Source: JAICMB01 sp963838885
Lineage (GTDB): Bacteria > Acidobacteriota > Terriglobia > Bryobacterales > Bryobacteraceae
Length of the DNA: 64,000 nt
Assembly: GCA_963838885.1 (NCBI GenBank)
Contig: CAWITB010000020.1
Location: forward strand, 1 to 64,000
Reading direction: 5' to 3'
Part shown: positions 8,630 through 18,526 of the stretch, piece after piece
Numbering within the stretch: position 1 is the first letter of the stretch
How the letters are laid out: each line of letters begins with the position of its first letter
The notes under the pieces: generated by a model
Databases searched by the model: none
Seen by the model: only the letters and a program-made list of their open reading frames with translations
Told to the model about the DNA's origin: nothing
Program-made: the position numbers and the translations under genes

Positions 8630-9321
8630 GCCCTTCGAAATTTCCTGGGGATGAGAACTCCCAACAGACCGGAGGCGGCGAGAAATAGAGTTTGCGGCTC
8701 GGGTACGGAGGCTGGGCCGGTGACGACGGTCAGGGTAGTGTTGCCGTCGTTGGCGATCACGAAGGCGCTGCCACCGAAGACAAAACGCGTCGAGGTATCG
8801 GATGCGGGAATGCCCGATAGGTATCCACCGAAGGCGAAGGGATTGCCGCTGTTGGCGTTTAAGAAGGCGATGGCGGCGGAGTCGAGGAGGATGCTGAGGG
8901 CGGAATTGTCATCGGCCGGGCTGACGGAGCGGGTTCCGTAGAGGGGGCCGGCGGCGAGGGCGGCGTATTCGCCAGGAACCGTGCCGCCGGCCTCAAGCTG
9001 CGCCACGTTTCCCGAAAAACCGTCGATGTCGAGCGTCTCAGATGGCTGCGAGCTCGAATAGCCGGCCACCGGATTGTACAGGTTCAGCGTGGCGCCGACG
9101 ATAGGTCCGGTAAGGCCGGTAAGGGCGTTGAAGGCGAAGAAGCTGTGGAAATAGACGGTACTTGCGCCGACATTAATCTGGCCCGTGATGTAGTTCTTGT
9201 TTGTCGCGTCGCTGAAATCGTAGGAGTAGTAGTAACCGCGATCGCTGGTATCGACCGTAATGGCCGCCGCCGAAGCGGAGATCGCGAACGCGAGGAGGAG
9301 AGCGAAGGTCTTGTGAAACAT
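8626..9321 (-). CDS. PEP-CTERM sorted secreted protein
   Basis: A 231-residue protein with signal peptide (MFHKTFALLLAFAISASAAA) and a C-terminal sorting tail: VPEPQTLFLAASGLLGVL followed by basic RKFRR. This tripartite tail (PEP motif, hydrophobic helix, basic end) is the substrate signature of exosortase/archaeosortase processing. The body is Gly/Ser/Tyr-rich and predicted to be beta-rich, with no known enzyme motif. Its stop overlaps the start of the FG-GAP gene as ATGA, so the pair is translationally coupled. The exosortase itself is not in this window. Divergent from the gene at 9468 across 146 bp. Confidence 0.85.
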   Translation of the reverse strand: MFHKTFALLLAFAISASAAAITVDTSDRGYYYSYDFSDATNKNYITGQINVGASTVYFHSFFAFNALTGLTGPIVGATLNLYNPVAGYSSSQPSETLDIDGFSGNVAQLEAGGTVPGEYAALAAGPLYGTRSVSPADDNSALSILLDSAAIAFLNANSGNPFAFGGYLSGIPASDTSTRFVFGGSAFVIANDGNTTLTVVTGPASVPEPQTLFLAASGLLGVLIPRKFRRA

Positions 9322-9467
9322 GTCGCGATCTTAACGGCGGAGGCGGCCGCAAAACAAGAAGAGCACGGTAGGCTACGCGAGTTAACGCCATGAACTCCCA
9401 GTACTTTTTCTTTCTCGAAGACTCGCGCGGAGTGGCATAATAGTGAAGCTGCACCGAGAGACGTAAC

Positions 9468-12107
9468 GTGCCGAATGCGTTAACGGAAGTGTCCGCCGAT
9501 CTCACCGCGGTGACGCGCGAGTTGGAGCGGATCGCCACTTCGCACGCCTTTCGCAAGGCGGAACGATGTCTGCGCCTGCTGCGTCACCTTACCGCAACGG
9601 CGCTCCAAGGGCGCGCCGGGGAACTGAAGGAATACACGCTGGGAGTCACTGTATTCGATCGGCCCCCATCCTTCGACCCGCGAACCGATCCGGTGGTGCG
9701 GCTCGAAGTGCGGCGGCTGCGTCTGAAACTGGCGGAGTACTATCAACAGGAAGGGTTCGACGATGCGGTGCTCATCGAACTGCCCAAGGGAGCCTACGTT
9801 CCGCACTTCCGTCCGCGCCAGGCGCCGGCGCTGGAAATAGCGGCCCCCCCGCGCGCCCGGTGGCGTTTTCTCCCGCCGCGTTTGGTCGCGCGGTGGGCGG
9901 CCGCCGCAGCAGTGCTCAGTCTCGCGGGGTACGCTTGGAACGCGCTTCATCAGCGCGGCGAGCGACCCGTCGTTCGGGCGTCGGTCGCGGTGCTGGGATT
10001 TCGTGACCTTGCCCCTCGCGCCGCGAGCGCTTGGATTTCCCCGGCGCTTACCGAACTGATCGACATCGAGCTAGGGGCGGGCAGGCAGCTGCGGACGGCG
10101 CCCCCCGAAAATGTGACCCGCATGCATACGGAGTTGTCGCTGGCGCCGCAATCCACGTACCCGGCGCAAGCGCTCCAACGCATTCGGGCCAACCTTGGAA
10201 TCGACTATGCCGCCGCGGGAGCCTACCTCTCGCGCGGCCATCGGGTACGCCTCGATGTTTCGTTGTTCGACGCGCGCTCCGGCCGGCAAATTGCCGCCTT
10301 CGCCGAGGAGGCGGCCGAGGATCGAATTCCGGAACTGGCCCAGACCGCCGCCCGACGGATTCGCGCGCATCTCGGTCTGCGCCTTTCATCGCTTGAAGAT
10401 GCCTCGCAGTATCCGCCAGTTGAACCGGCCGCCATGGAATCCTACGCGCTGGGGATGGAGCGTCTGCGGCAAGCCGACGCTCTTGCCGCGCGCCCGTACC
10501 TTGAAAAAGCTGCCTCCGCCGCGCCCTCTAACCCATTGGTTCATTCCGGTTTGGCGGCTGCGTTGTCCATGCTGGGATATGACAATCGCGCCCGCGCGGA
10601 AGCGAAGCTGGCCTTAGATTCAGCGGCTCCGCTGGGGCGCGTGGAACAACTCGAGATCGAGGGACGTTACCGCGAGATGGCCCACGATTGGCCGCGCGCC
10701 ATTGCGGTGTATCAGGCGCTGTTCACGCTTCTGCCGGACGACCTCGAATACGGACTGCTGCTGGCGGCGGCGGAAACCAATGGCAACAAAGCGCAGGACG
10801 CGCTCGCAACGGTAAAGGCCTTACGAGGATTGCCGGTGCCGCAGGGGGACGATCCGCGCATCGATCTTGCGGAAGCGCATGCCGCCGGCGCCTTGAGCGA
10901 TCTGGCGCATACCCGCCGGGCGGCTCATGCGGCAGCGGAAAAGGCGTCTCAGCATGGCGCAAGATTGCTGTATGCGCGCGCCCGTTTGCTCGAATCGGGC
11001 GCGATGCAGACCATGAGTGTGGCCGGATTCGCGGAGGCGCGCGCCGAGGCGCGCCGCATTTGCAGCGAATTGGGCGACCGCGCCTGCGTTGCCGCCGCAT
11101 ACCGCAATGAAGGGAACCTGCTGGCCATAACCAATGCGCCGGCCGCGGCGCGCCCATTCTTTCAAGCGGCGCTCAAAATCGCCAATGAAATGGGCAATCT
11201 GGTCGAAAAGCACAACGATCTGAATGGACTCGGATATGTCGAAAGACTCCAAGGGGACCTGCGGGCCGCCGAAGCGGACGATCGAGCGGCGCTCGAAGTG
11301 GGCGCACAACTCGGCCCGCGGAAAGAATATCCCATCCGCCTGGCGCTCGCCGATGTTCTGGCGGCGGAAGGACGAGCCGCGGAGTCGCGAGCGCTGAGCG
11401 AGCAGGGCCTGGAGGTAGCGCGGAGGATTGGCGAACGGCAAGGCATCGGCAACGGTGAAGCTGCCTTGGCGCATGCGTTGGCGCTGGAGGGTAAATTTCC
11501 GGAGGCGGTGTCGCGGTCGAACGAAGCGATTCGCATCTTGCGCGAGGTGTACGACCGGACCGAGGCCGCCATGGCGCTTCTCGAGCGCGGCGATACCGAG
11601 ATACGGCAGGGTAATCTCGAAGCGGCGCGCAAGAGCTACGAAGAAGCGCGCGATATCGCACGCCAGTTTCCGGGGGGCTTGGGCGCGGCGCCGCAGATCG
11701 ACATGGCATTTGCCCGTCTGAGTTCCGCCGGTGGACAATTCGAAGATGCCGCCGCTCATGCCCGCGCGGCGCTGAATGCGTTCACCGCGGCGGGGCGGGA
11801 AGGAGACCGTATGCAAGCGGCTGCTTTGCTGGCGCGCGCGCTTATCGCTCGCGGTAGGATCGGCGAAGCTTCCGGCGTGATCGCGCAGATTCCGCCTTAT
11901 GAAGGTAAAGCACTGCCCATCGAGGCGGTCGTCGAATTTCGTATCGCGCGGTGTTTCGTGGCGGCGAATACGGGGCGCCGGGCGGAGGCTATGCGGGCCA
12001 TGGATGGCATTGTCTTGGACGTTTCCCGCCTTGGTCTGCCGGTGCTGGGTAACGAGGTCAGGCTGGCGCGGGAAGCTGTGAGGAAAACTCAGCTAACGCG
12101 AAGCTAG
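9468..12107 (+). CDS. membrane-anchored winged-helix-like/TolB-like/TPR protein
   Basis: An 879-residue protein starting at GTG. Residues about 15-115 match the N-terminal domain seen in many acidobacterial and rhizobial regulators (FDPRTDPVVRLEVRRLR, then LIELPKGAYVPHF), probably DNA- or protein-binding. One membrane helix lies near residues 140-160 (WAAAAAVLSLAGYAW). A FlgO/TolB N-terminal-like domain follows (VAVLGFRDLAP, then AAGAYLSRGHRVRLDVSLFD). From about residue 320 to the end there are many TPR-like helical pairs rich in Ala, Arg and Glu (for example KSYEEARDIARQF). The layout suggests a one-component sensor or scaffold rather than an enzyme. It stands alone between the PEP-CTERM gene and glpD. 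Confidence 0.75.
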   Translation: MPNALTEVSADLTAVTRELERIATSHAFRKAERCLRLLRHLTATALQGRAGELKEYTLGVTVFDRPPSFDPRTDPVVRLEVRRLRLKLAEYYQQEGFDDAVLIELPKGAYVPHFRPRQAPALEIAAPPRARWRFLPPRLVARWAAAAAVLSLAGYAWNALHQRGERPVVRASVAVLGFRDLAPRAASAWISPALTELIDIELGAGRQLRTAPPENVTRMHTELSLAPQSTYPAQALQRIRANLGIDYAAAGAYLSRGHRVRLDVSLFDARSGRQIAAFAEEAAEDRIPELAQTAARRIRAHLGLRLSSLEDASQYPPVEPAAMESYALGMERLRQADALAARPYLEKAASAAPSNPLVHSGLAAALSMLGYDNRARAEAKLALDSAAPLGRVEQLEIEGRYREMAHDWPRAIAVYQALFTLLPDDLEYGLLLAAAETNGNKAQDALATVKALRGLPVPQGDDPRIDLAEAHAAGALSDLAHTRRAAHAAAEKASQHGARLLYARARLLESGAMQTMSVAGFAEARAEARRICSELGDRACVAAAYRNEGNLLAITNAPAAARPFFQAALKIANEMGNLVEKHNDLNGLGYVERLQGDLRAAEADDRAALEVGAQLGPRKEYPIRLALADVLAAEGRAAESRALSEQGLEVARRIGERQGIGNGEAALAHALALEGKFPEAVSRSNEAIRILREVYDRTEAAMALLERGDTEIRQGNLEAARKSYEEARDIARQFPGGLGAAPQIDMAFARLSSAGGQFEDAAAHARAALNAFTAAGREGDRMQAAALLARALIARGRIGEASGVIAQIPPYEGKALPIEAVVEFRIARCFVAANTGRRAEAMRAMDGIVLDVSRLGLPVLGNEVRLAREAVRKTQLTRS

Positions 12108-12126
12108 ACGTACCGATACGAATAGC

Positions 12127-13692
12127 TCATCTCGCAATCAAATATCCGCGCGCGATTTCTTCGAAGCTGGCGATTTGCCGCGCAGTCCAGCGCTCGTCTC
12201 GGCCCAATTCCCGGGCCAGCAGTTGCGCCGTTCGCGGAGCCATTTCGAGGGCGGCTTTCGCGTTCAGGAATAGAGCGCGCGTCCTTCGCGCCAGGGCGTC
12301 TTCGACTGTGATCGCCATTTCGTGGCGCGCGGCCCACACGATTTCCGCGCCCGTGTAGGGGAGCGCCGGGTGGAGCGGTTTCCCGAGATCGGGATCCTGG
12401 TCCATCAGCGACTGCACGGCGGGGGCGTCGGAACCGTACGCGCTCAGATTTCCGAAACGGCCGGAGTTGGTATCGAAGCCGTGAATGTCGAGATGAGCGG
12501 TCAGGCAGGGCTTTTCCGGCAGCTCGGCCAAGGTCGCGGCTTGATTGACGCAATCTTCCGCCATGCGGCGATAGGTGGTCCACTTGCCGCCGCAAATGGT
12601 GATGAGTCCGGAGGAATCGATGCGAATGGAATGATCGCGCGAGAGCGCCGCGGTACTGGCGGCATCGCCCGAGCGCACCAGTGGACGGATCCCGGCGAAA
12701 ACGCTGAGCACGTCGCCGGGCGAGGGTTTCCGGGCGAAGTAGAGGGAGGCCGTCTTCAAGAGAAAATCGATTTCCTGTTGGAGCGCGACCGGCTCAAGAG
12801 AGGGATTTGAGATGGGAGTGTCGGTAGTGCCGACGAGGGCGTGTCCATGCCACGGAATCGCGAACATGACGCGGCCATCGCTGGTGTGAGGGACCATGAT
12901 GGCGCTCTCGCCGGCAAGAAAGCTGCGTTCGAAGACGAGATGAATGCCCTGGCTTAGGGCCATTATCGGTGCAGCCGTTGCGTCCGCCTGACGGCGGAGA
13001 TTATCGCTGAATGGGCCGGTGGCGTTGATCACCACTTTGGCGGCGGCATGAAACTCTTCGCCGCTTTCGATATCGCGCGCCAGGACGCCGTCGATCAGCC
13101 CGTCGGGGTTCTTGGTGAGGCCGGCGGCCTCGACGTAATTTAGCGGTGTTGCGCCATGCTCGACCGCGGTCTGAACGAGATTGAGGAGCAGGCGGGCGTC
13201 GTCGAATTGGCCGTCGAAGTAGACGACTCCGCCGCGCAGGCCTTCCGTTTCGATGGTGGGCAGACGCTCCAGCGTCTCGGCGCGCGATAGAGTTTTCGAT
13301 GCGCCGAAGCCGTATTTGCCGGCCAGCAAATTGTAGAGCTTCAGGCCGGCGCCGTAGAAGGGACTCTCCCACCATTGATACGTAGGAACGACGAAGCCGA
13401 GATTGCGGACCAGGTGAGGGGCGTTGCGAAGGAGGATGCCACGCTCTTTGAGCGCCTCCATGACGAGAGAGAGATTGCCCTGCTCGAGATAGCGGACGCC
13501 GCCATGCACGAGCTTGGTACTGCGGCTGGAGGTTCCCTTTCCGAAATCGCTCTGCTCGAGCAGAAGAGTTTCGTAGCCGCGGGTAGCGGCATCGAGGGCG
13601 ATGCCGGCTCCGGTGGCGCCTCCACCTACGATGACGATATCCCAGCTTGTGCGGCGCGCGCGGGCCCGGGCGTAGAGGTCCGCGCGATTCAT
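12127..13692 (-). CDS. glpD: FAD-dependent glycerol-3-phosphate dehydrogenase
   Basis: A 521-residue flavoenzyme oxidising sn-glycerol 3-phosphate to dihydroxyacetone phosphate at the membrane, passing electrons to quinone. The FAD fold is at the start (DIVIVGGGATGAGIALDAAT), followed by the family signature GTSSRSTKLVHGGVRYL, VINATGPFSD, and GTTDTPI in the middle. The C-terminal domain contains ICGGKWTTYRRMAEDCV and a helical cap ending at 12127. Full length for the family and intact. A degraded partial copy lies 7 kb away at 5044-5506. No glpK or glpF is nearby. Confidence 0.93.
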   Translation of the reverse strand: MNRADLYARARARRTSWDIVIVGGGATGAGIALDAATRGYETLLLEQSDFGKGTSSRSTKLVHGGVRYLEQGNLSLVMEALKERGILLRNAPHLVRNLGFVVPTYQWWESPFYGAGLKLYNLLAGKYGFGASKTLSRAETLERLPTIETEGLRGGVVYFDGQFDDARLLLNLVQTAVEHGATPLNYVEAAGLTKNPDGLIDGVLARDIESGEEFHAAAKVVINATGPFSDNLRRQADATAAPIMALSQGIHLVFERSFLAGESAIMVPHTSDGRVMFAIPWHGHALVGTTDTPISNPSLEPVALQQEIDFLLKTASLYFARKPSPGDVLSVFAGIRPLVRSGDAASTAALSRDHSIRIDSSGLITICGGKWTTYRRMAEDCVNQAATLAELPEKPCLTAHLDIHGFDTNSGRFGNLSAYGSDAPAVQSLMDQDPDLGKPLHPALPYTGAEIVWAARHEMAITVEDALARRTRALFLNAKAALEMAPRTAQLLARELGRDERWTARQIASFEEIARGYLIAR

Positions 13693-13834
13693 GCGCGGCG
13701 AGGAGCGCTTGACGGCGCGCGCGGCCCGGAAGCGCCGGGGGGCTCGGAAGTGGTCCGGCGCCGGCGCTTGTTGGCGCAGGCGGCCCGGAAAAAGCGGACG
13801 GAGGGCGGTGGAGAGGGCGTCTCGGAAGCCGCCG

Positions 13835-16800
13835 CTACCATAGCAGCTTCAACGCGAACTGGATCTGGCGCGGTGGGTAGGCGGTTCGGATGGTGCCGAA
13901 CGCGGAATCGGAAATGTTGGAATCGGGGAAGCCGAAATTGGTGTGATTCAGCACATTGAAAAACTCAGAGCGGAACTGCAGGGCGATGCTCTCGCGAATG
14001 CGGAACTTTTTGTCGACACCCAGATCCCATTGTTCAAAGCTGGGACCGCGGAAGGCATTGCGGCCCACGTTGCCGAAGGGCGCGGAAGCGGGCGGCACGG
14101 CGAAAGCCGCGGGATTGAAATACTCGTTCAGCTTTTGCGGGCCACTGGCGCCGGTAGGATCGCCGACCAAGTTGGGACGCATGATGGCTTCGCCGCGATA
14201 GTCGGGAATGCGCCCGGTCACGTCGTTTGCGGCCGGCGGCGTATAGGAGAGATCGAGCGGCAGTCCCGAATTGGCGGTGTTGATGCCGGTGAGTTCCCAA
14301 CCCCCGAGGAAGGAATCGACGAAGCCGTTCCAGGCCGATCCAAACTTCCGCCCTTTTCCGAACGGCAGCTCATAGACGACGCTGGTAGTGTTGACGAACT
14401 CGACATCATAGGTGGATGGTCCGCGCTCGGCTTTCAGGTTATAAATGTTCTGCGGATTTGCGGCATAGTAGCCGGAGAAATATTCGAGCGCCTGCTCGGA
14501 ATTGCCCAGCGCTTTCGACCATGTGAACGAATTGAGCGCATAGAGGCCGGCCGCAAAGCGATGCTCCAGGCGCGCGGAAAGCCCGTTGTAGCTCTCCTGG
14601 CCCGCGGGATCGACCCATGTGATAGCGCCGAAGGACTGATCCGGCCGCCGCGGCTGAATACCCAAGGTTTGGCCCGGCACATTCGGAAGCGCCTGGTTAT
14701 AGTCGGCCACGATCGGCATACGCAAACTGTGATTGCCGGTGTAGGCCACCTCGAGCACCGTATTCTTGGCGAGCTCGCGCTGCACGCCCAGAAACCACGT
14801 CTGCACATAGGGCCACCTGGTGTCGGCGGGGATGTAGGCGATATTCGCGTTCACGGGATTGAAGCTCGCCGGACTATCCAGGCCCGCCGGGAAGCCGGCG
14901 AAATTCGTGATGAAACCCGCGGGGGCCGTGCCGCCGGACGGAATCGATTGGTTGATGGTGGCGATGTTCACCTGTGGGCCGTTGATGCCGAGCTCGTCGG
15001 CGCTGCCCAGGCGATTGAGATGAACATAGCTGATCCCGTAGCCGCCGCGGATCACGGTTTTTGGCGTGAGGCTGTATGCCAGGCCGACGCGCGGCGCCCA
15101 ATCCTTGTAATCCGGATGCACCAGCGTGCGGTTATATAGGCTGCCATTGGCCGCGTGCAGCAGTGTGTTGGTCGTAGGATCGAAATTGGTCAGGATGTTA
15201 TCGCGCTCCCAGCGCGGCGTCGCGAATTCCCAGCGCACGCCGAGGTTCAAAGTGAGTTTCGAGCCGACGCGAAAATCGTCCTGTACGTAGGCAAAGTGTT
15301 GATGCTGGCGGTAGTTCGTAATCAGGTAATTCGCAAGCTGCACCTGGCTGGGAGTTCCGAATATAAAATCGGCCAGGTTGTAACTGGCCGAATCGCTCGC
15401 GACGGTGCAGCCGGCCGCTTGCCCTAATTGCGCGCAGGTGGGTTTGCTGAACTGTCCGGAATAGGATTCCAGGCCGTATACCGGATTGATGTCCATCACT
15501 TCGGTGCGGATGGTCATGAACTCGTATCCCATCTTGATGGCATGGCGTCCCTTATTGAGCGAGTAATTGAATTTCGGGTCCCAGGTAGTGGGATTTTGGA
15601 ATTGCGGATTGGTGGCCTGACGTCCGAATTGATTGAAGCCGCTGACGCTCTGCGTATTTAAGCCGCCGGTAAGATTGGGCGAGGTGGGTAGTCCGGTAAT
15701 GCCGAACAACGCTTCCTCGCTCGCGCCTCCCAGATAGACAGGGTTCTTGCCGCCGAGAATGTGCGTGAATCCGAGGCGCGCTTCCAGGACCGATGTTGCC
15801 GACGCAATCCAGGTGTATCCGACAGCGGCCGCCTGGTCGAGAATTCGGATATACCCGTTTCCATTTCCGCCCGATGGACCGGGAATGTCCGGCTGATAAA
15901 ACTGGTTGTCCTTGCGCTGGCTGAAGCGCGCGAAGACGCTCATACGATCGTTGATCTGGCCGTCGATCTTGGCGTCGTACTTATCGGAATAATCGCGCAG
16001 TAGCAGAAGCGCTTCGTAATTGTTGGCGCGGCCCGGTCCGTTGGGAGCGGGCAATGCGTTGAGGACTTGCGCGGCGAAGGGATTGAGCGCGCTCACGGGA
16101 ATCTGAGTATTCCCCGGGTACACGGCGCCGCTCAACGGGTCTACTACGGCCACGGGCAGAATTCCGGCGCGGTCAGTCAGCGTGGGGAGTGAATCGAAAT
16201 TCAGGGTCTTCTGCAATTGGCGGAAGCCCTCGTAATCGCCGAAGAAGAACAGCTTATTTTTAATGAACGGGCCGCCAATCGTAGCGCCGAACTGATTTCT
16301 GTGCAGCGTGGGTTTCGCGAAAGTCGCGGGACGCTGGCCGAAGATGTATCCGATGGCGTTCAAGTCCGTGTTGCGCAGGAAATCGTAGGCCGTTCCGTGG
16401 AATTGATTCGTCCCCGAGCGCATAACCACGTTCACGACGGCGCCCCCGACGCGGCCGTATTCCGCGCTGTAATTATCGGTGATGACTTTGAATTCGGCGA
16501 CGGCATCGGGCGAAGGCAGCGCGACTTGATTCGAGAAGCCCTGATTGCTGGTTGAATAGGCGTTGTTATCGAGGCCGTCCATCAGGAAATTGTTATATGT
16601 GCTGCGCAATCCGTTGACGTTGAACGCGCCCTCGCGCGGGGTAGCGGAGGGCGAGAAGGAGGCGGCCGCGGGGGAACGGTGCACATTCGTTGAGAGCAGC
16701 GCGAGATCCGAGAAATTGCGGCCGTTTAAGGGAAGATCGACTATTTCCTGCGTGTTTACGACTTGGTCGTGCTCGCTCTGATCGGTTTCGAGGACACTGG

Positions 16801-17179
16801 CGGCGCCGGTCACCTCCACCGCTTGCGTCACGACGCCGACTTGCATGGTGATGTCAACGCGCTGACGAGCATTCACGTCTACGATGACGTTCGTGGTCGT
16901 GAATTTCGAAAAGCCGGCGAGCTCCGCCGCGACGGTGTAGCGGCCGTAGCGGACGTTGAAGAAATCATAGTTCCCGTTGGCGTCGGTCGTTGTCTTGGCC
17001 TCGATGCCGGTGTCCTGATTCGTAAGAGATACCGTCGCGTTGGCAAGAACGGCGCCGGAGCTATCGCGGGCCGTTCCGAGGACCTCGCCGGTATCGAACT
17101 GTGCCCAGGTCAGGGACGCGATCGAGGAAAATGCAACTAGCGCGATGAGGAATCGCATTCCGGTCGTGTTCATGGACAA
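13835..17179 (-). CDS. TonB-dependent receptor/Oar-like outer-membrane protein
   Basis: A 1114-residue outer-membrane protein. A signal peptide (residues 1-26, ending LTWAQ) precedes a carboxypeptidase-regulatory-like beta-sandwich (VLGTARDSSGAVLANATVSL), then a plug domain (EIVDLPLNGRNFSDLALL, YSAEYGRVGGAVVNVVMRSG, GTAYDFLRNTDLNA) and a 22-strand-type barrel with many aromatic strand ends. The protein ends with IQFALKLLW, a terminal aromatic residue as needed for barrel assembly. This architecture is greatly expanded in Solibacter and its relatives; substrates are mostly unknown but often oligosaccharides. It stands alone with about 140 bp to glpD. Confidence 0.9.
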   Translation of the reverse strand: MSMNTTGMRFLIALVAFSSIASLTWAQFDTGEVLGTARDSSGAVLANATVSLTNQDTGIEAKTTTDANGNYDFFNVRYGRYTVAAELAGFSKFTTTNVIVDVNARQRVDITMQVGVVTQAVEVTGAASVLETDQSEHDQVVNTQEIVDLPLNGRNFSDLALLSTNVHRSPAAASFSPSATPREGAFNVNGLRSTYNNFLMDGLDNNAYSTSNQGFSNQVALPSPDAVAEFKVITDNYSAEYGRVGGAVVNVVMRSGTNQFHGTAYDFLRNTDLNAIGYIFGQRPATFAKPTLHRNQFGATIGGPFIKNKLFFFGDYEGFRQLQKTLNFDSLPTLTDRAGILPVAVVDPLSGAVYPGNTQIPVSALNPFAAQVLNALPAPNGPGRANNYEALLLLRDYSDKYDAKIDGQINDRMSVFARFSQRKDNQFYQPDIPGPSGGNGNGYIRILDQAAAVGYTWIASATSVLEARLGFTHILGGKNPVYLGGASEEALFGITGLPTSPNLTGGLNTQSVSGFNQFGRQATNPQFQNPTTWDPKFNYSLNKGRHAIKMGYEFMTIRTEVMDINPVYGLESYSGQFSKPTCAQLGQAAGCTVASDSASYNLADFIFGTPSQVQLANYLITNYRQHQHFAYVQDDFRVGSKLTLNLGVRWEFATPRWERDNILTNFDPTTNTLLHAANGSLYNRTLVHPDYKDWAPRVGLAYSLTPKTVIRGGYGISYVHLNRLGSADELGINGPQVNIATINQSIPSGGTAPAGFITNFAGFPAGLDSPASFNPVNANIAYIPADTRWPYVQTWFLGVQRELAKNTVLEVAYTGNHSLRMPIVADYNQALPNVPGQTLGIQPRRPDQSFGAITWVDPAGQESYNGLSARLEHRFAAGLYALNSFTWSKALGNSEQALEYFSGYYAANPQNIYNLKAERGPSTYDVEFVNTTSVVYELPFGKGRKFGSAWNGFVDSFLGGWELTGINTANSGLPLDLSYTPPAANDVTGRIPDYRGEAIMRPNLVGDPTGASGPQKLNEYFNPAAFAVPPASAPFGNVGRNAFRGPSFEQWDLGVDKKFRIRESIALQFRSEFFNVLNHTNFGFPDSNISDSAFGTIRTAYPPRQIQFALKLLW

Positions 17180-17392
17180 ACCTCCCGTTTTGTCATTTCA
17201 CGCCATCATTCGCCGGCAGCCAACAGCATCGTAACCCGCGGAGGCGTGCGATGCCGCTCACGAACTCGGGCGAGGGGATGGCGCGGGTACCCGGTAGGGG
17301 AGCGATCGCGGCTGGGTGGAGCACGGAGCCGTGATCGGCGGTCATGTTGCAATCTCCATTCGGCTGTAGACGCACTGAAGCGGAAGAAGGTG

Positions 17393-17998
17393 TTAAGAGC
17401 GGCGTTGCATTGCGCCATGCAGCCGTGCGCTCATCAGCGCGCCCAGCTCGGTGCCATCGAATGCCTCGGCTACGCTTAACTGATCCTGCATGGGGCGGTT
17501 TTGGCTGAGCTTGAATTTGCCCTCGAGTTTACCAACTTGAATTTCGAACGCAACTACTCCAGAGATCATTTTGGAGCGGAACTCCGAAGGCAATTGCTCC
17601 CATTGTTGGCGGTAGGCGGGCTCCATGGCCTCAACCAAGGCCATTAACGCGGGCTCGGCGTCCACGATGCGGCCGTGACCGTAAGCGTGAACCGCGGCGT
17701 AATTCCAGGTCGGCACCGCCGCTTTTGAGTCGTACAGCGAAGGCGAGATATAAGCGTGCGGTCCCGTGAAGAGGACCAGGATCTCGTGGGAGGACGCCAC
17801 GGCTTTCCAATGATCGTTAGCGCGCGCGAAGTGGCCGGTAAGGTAAATGCCGTCGCCGTTCTCGCGGACTAGGAGGGGCGCGTGCGTCGCGGTCATCGCG
17901 CCATCTTGCGTCGTGACGATCGCGGCAAAGTTGTAGCGCTGCATGAAGGCTAGCAACTCCTGGCGATCCTCAATAGCGAAATGGCGCGGAATGTACAT
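17393..17998 (-). CDS. PaiB-type FMN-binding protein
   Basis: The product is about 201 residues of the PaiB/split-barrel flavin family. MYIPRHFAIEDRQELLAFMQ is the standard start of this family, so I prefer the Met at 17998 over the upstream one at 18058. Further signatures are ATHAPLLV, GHFARANDHWK, VLFTGPHAYISPSLY, VPTWNYAAVHAYG and SGVVAFEIQVGKLEGKFKLS followed by QNRP. In Bacillus, PaiB represses sporulation and protease genes with PaiA; most other members are simply FMN or haem-binding proteins. No paiA-like acetyltransferase is adjacent, so the regulatory role is not supported by context. Confidence 0.88.
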   Translation of the reverse strand: MYIPRHFAIEDRQELLAFMQRYNFAAIVTTQDGAMTATHAPLLVRENGDGIYLTGHFARANDHWKAVASSHEILVLFTGPHAYISPSLYDSKAAVPTWNYAAVHAYGHGRIVDAEPALMALVEAMEPAYRQQWEQLPSEFRSKMISGVVAFEIQVGKLEGKFKLSQNRPMQDQLSVAEAFDGTELGALMSARLHGAMQRRS

Positions 17999-18140
17999 GA
18001 TGTTCCGATGCGCGGCGGCGCGTCGCCCATGATTACACGGATCGGACGTAGGAGGCAATACAGGTGTATACTCAAGAGGCCGACCGAATTGAGCGATTTA
18101 TTCGCGCGTCATCTCTTTTCTCTCGACAGAAAGGTCCACC

Positions 18141-18512
18141 GTGCAGATTGCATACATCGGATTCGTACAGAGCGGGAGTATTCGTTCCTTCAATTTCGAA
18201 GGGAGCTCCGCGAGTCGCCCGGGCTACAGACCAAAACGCGTGCAATTCTCGATGACGGCGGACATGACCATCGTGAGCCGATTTCGCATCAAGTTCCAGG
18301 AGCTTCCGGCGTTGTGTCTGCGCACCCTCTCGGCCGCGGTGGGGACGTTGGAGGAAAGCGAAGCGGCTCCGGCATCGTATGTTCTGACCGAGGCGGACGT
18401 GCATGCCTACTGCGCTTCGATCGTCGCGAATCCGGCGCGGCCGGACCATCGCAAGCGATTTCGCCCCAAGCCCACGGAGCATTCCCAGTTTCAATGGCCG
18501 AAGAAAGCCTGA
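18141..18512 (+). CDS. hypothetical protein, first of a three-gene cluster
   Basis: A 123-residue frame from a GTG start (product MQIAYIGFVQSGSI...). No domain recognised; the second half is basic with a PKPTEHSQFQWPKK tail. Overlapping frames on both strands are also open, so this choice rests on its position 14 nt before the Cys-containing gene at 18527 and on its balanced composition. An 8-mer TGTATACT at 18065-18072 upstream is repeated in the operator of the third gene of the cluster. Confidence 0.45.
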   Translation: MQIAYIGFVQSGSIRSFNFEGSSASRPGYRPKRVQFSMTADMTIVSRFRIKFQELPALCLRTLSAAVGTLEESEAAPASYVLTEADVHAYCASIVANPARPDHRKRFRPKPTEHSQFQWPKKA

Positions 18513-18526
18513 TTGAGCGGAATGCA

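Noticed and set aside
13943..15139. 398-residue plus frame opposite the TonB receptor
   Set aside because: Antisense of a convincing receptor gene; composition is an artefact of codon bias.
17981..18526. Long upstream part of the frame that ends at 18778
   Set aside because: It overlaps paiB and lacks coding character; ATG 18527 gives a compact protein.
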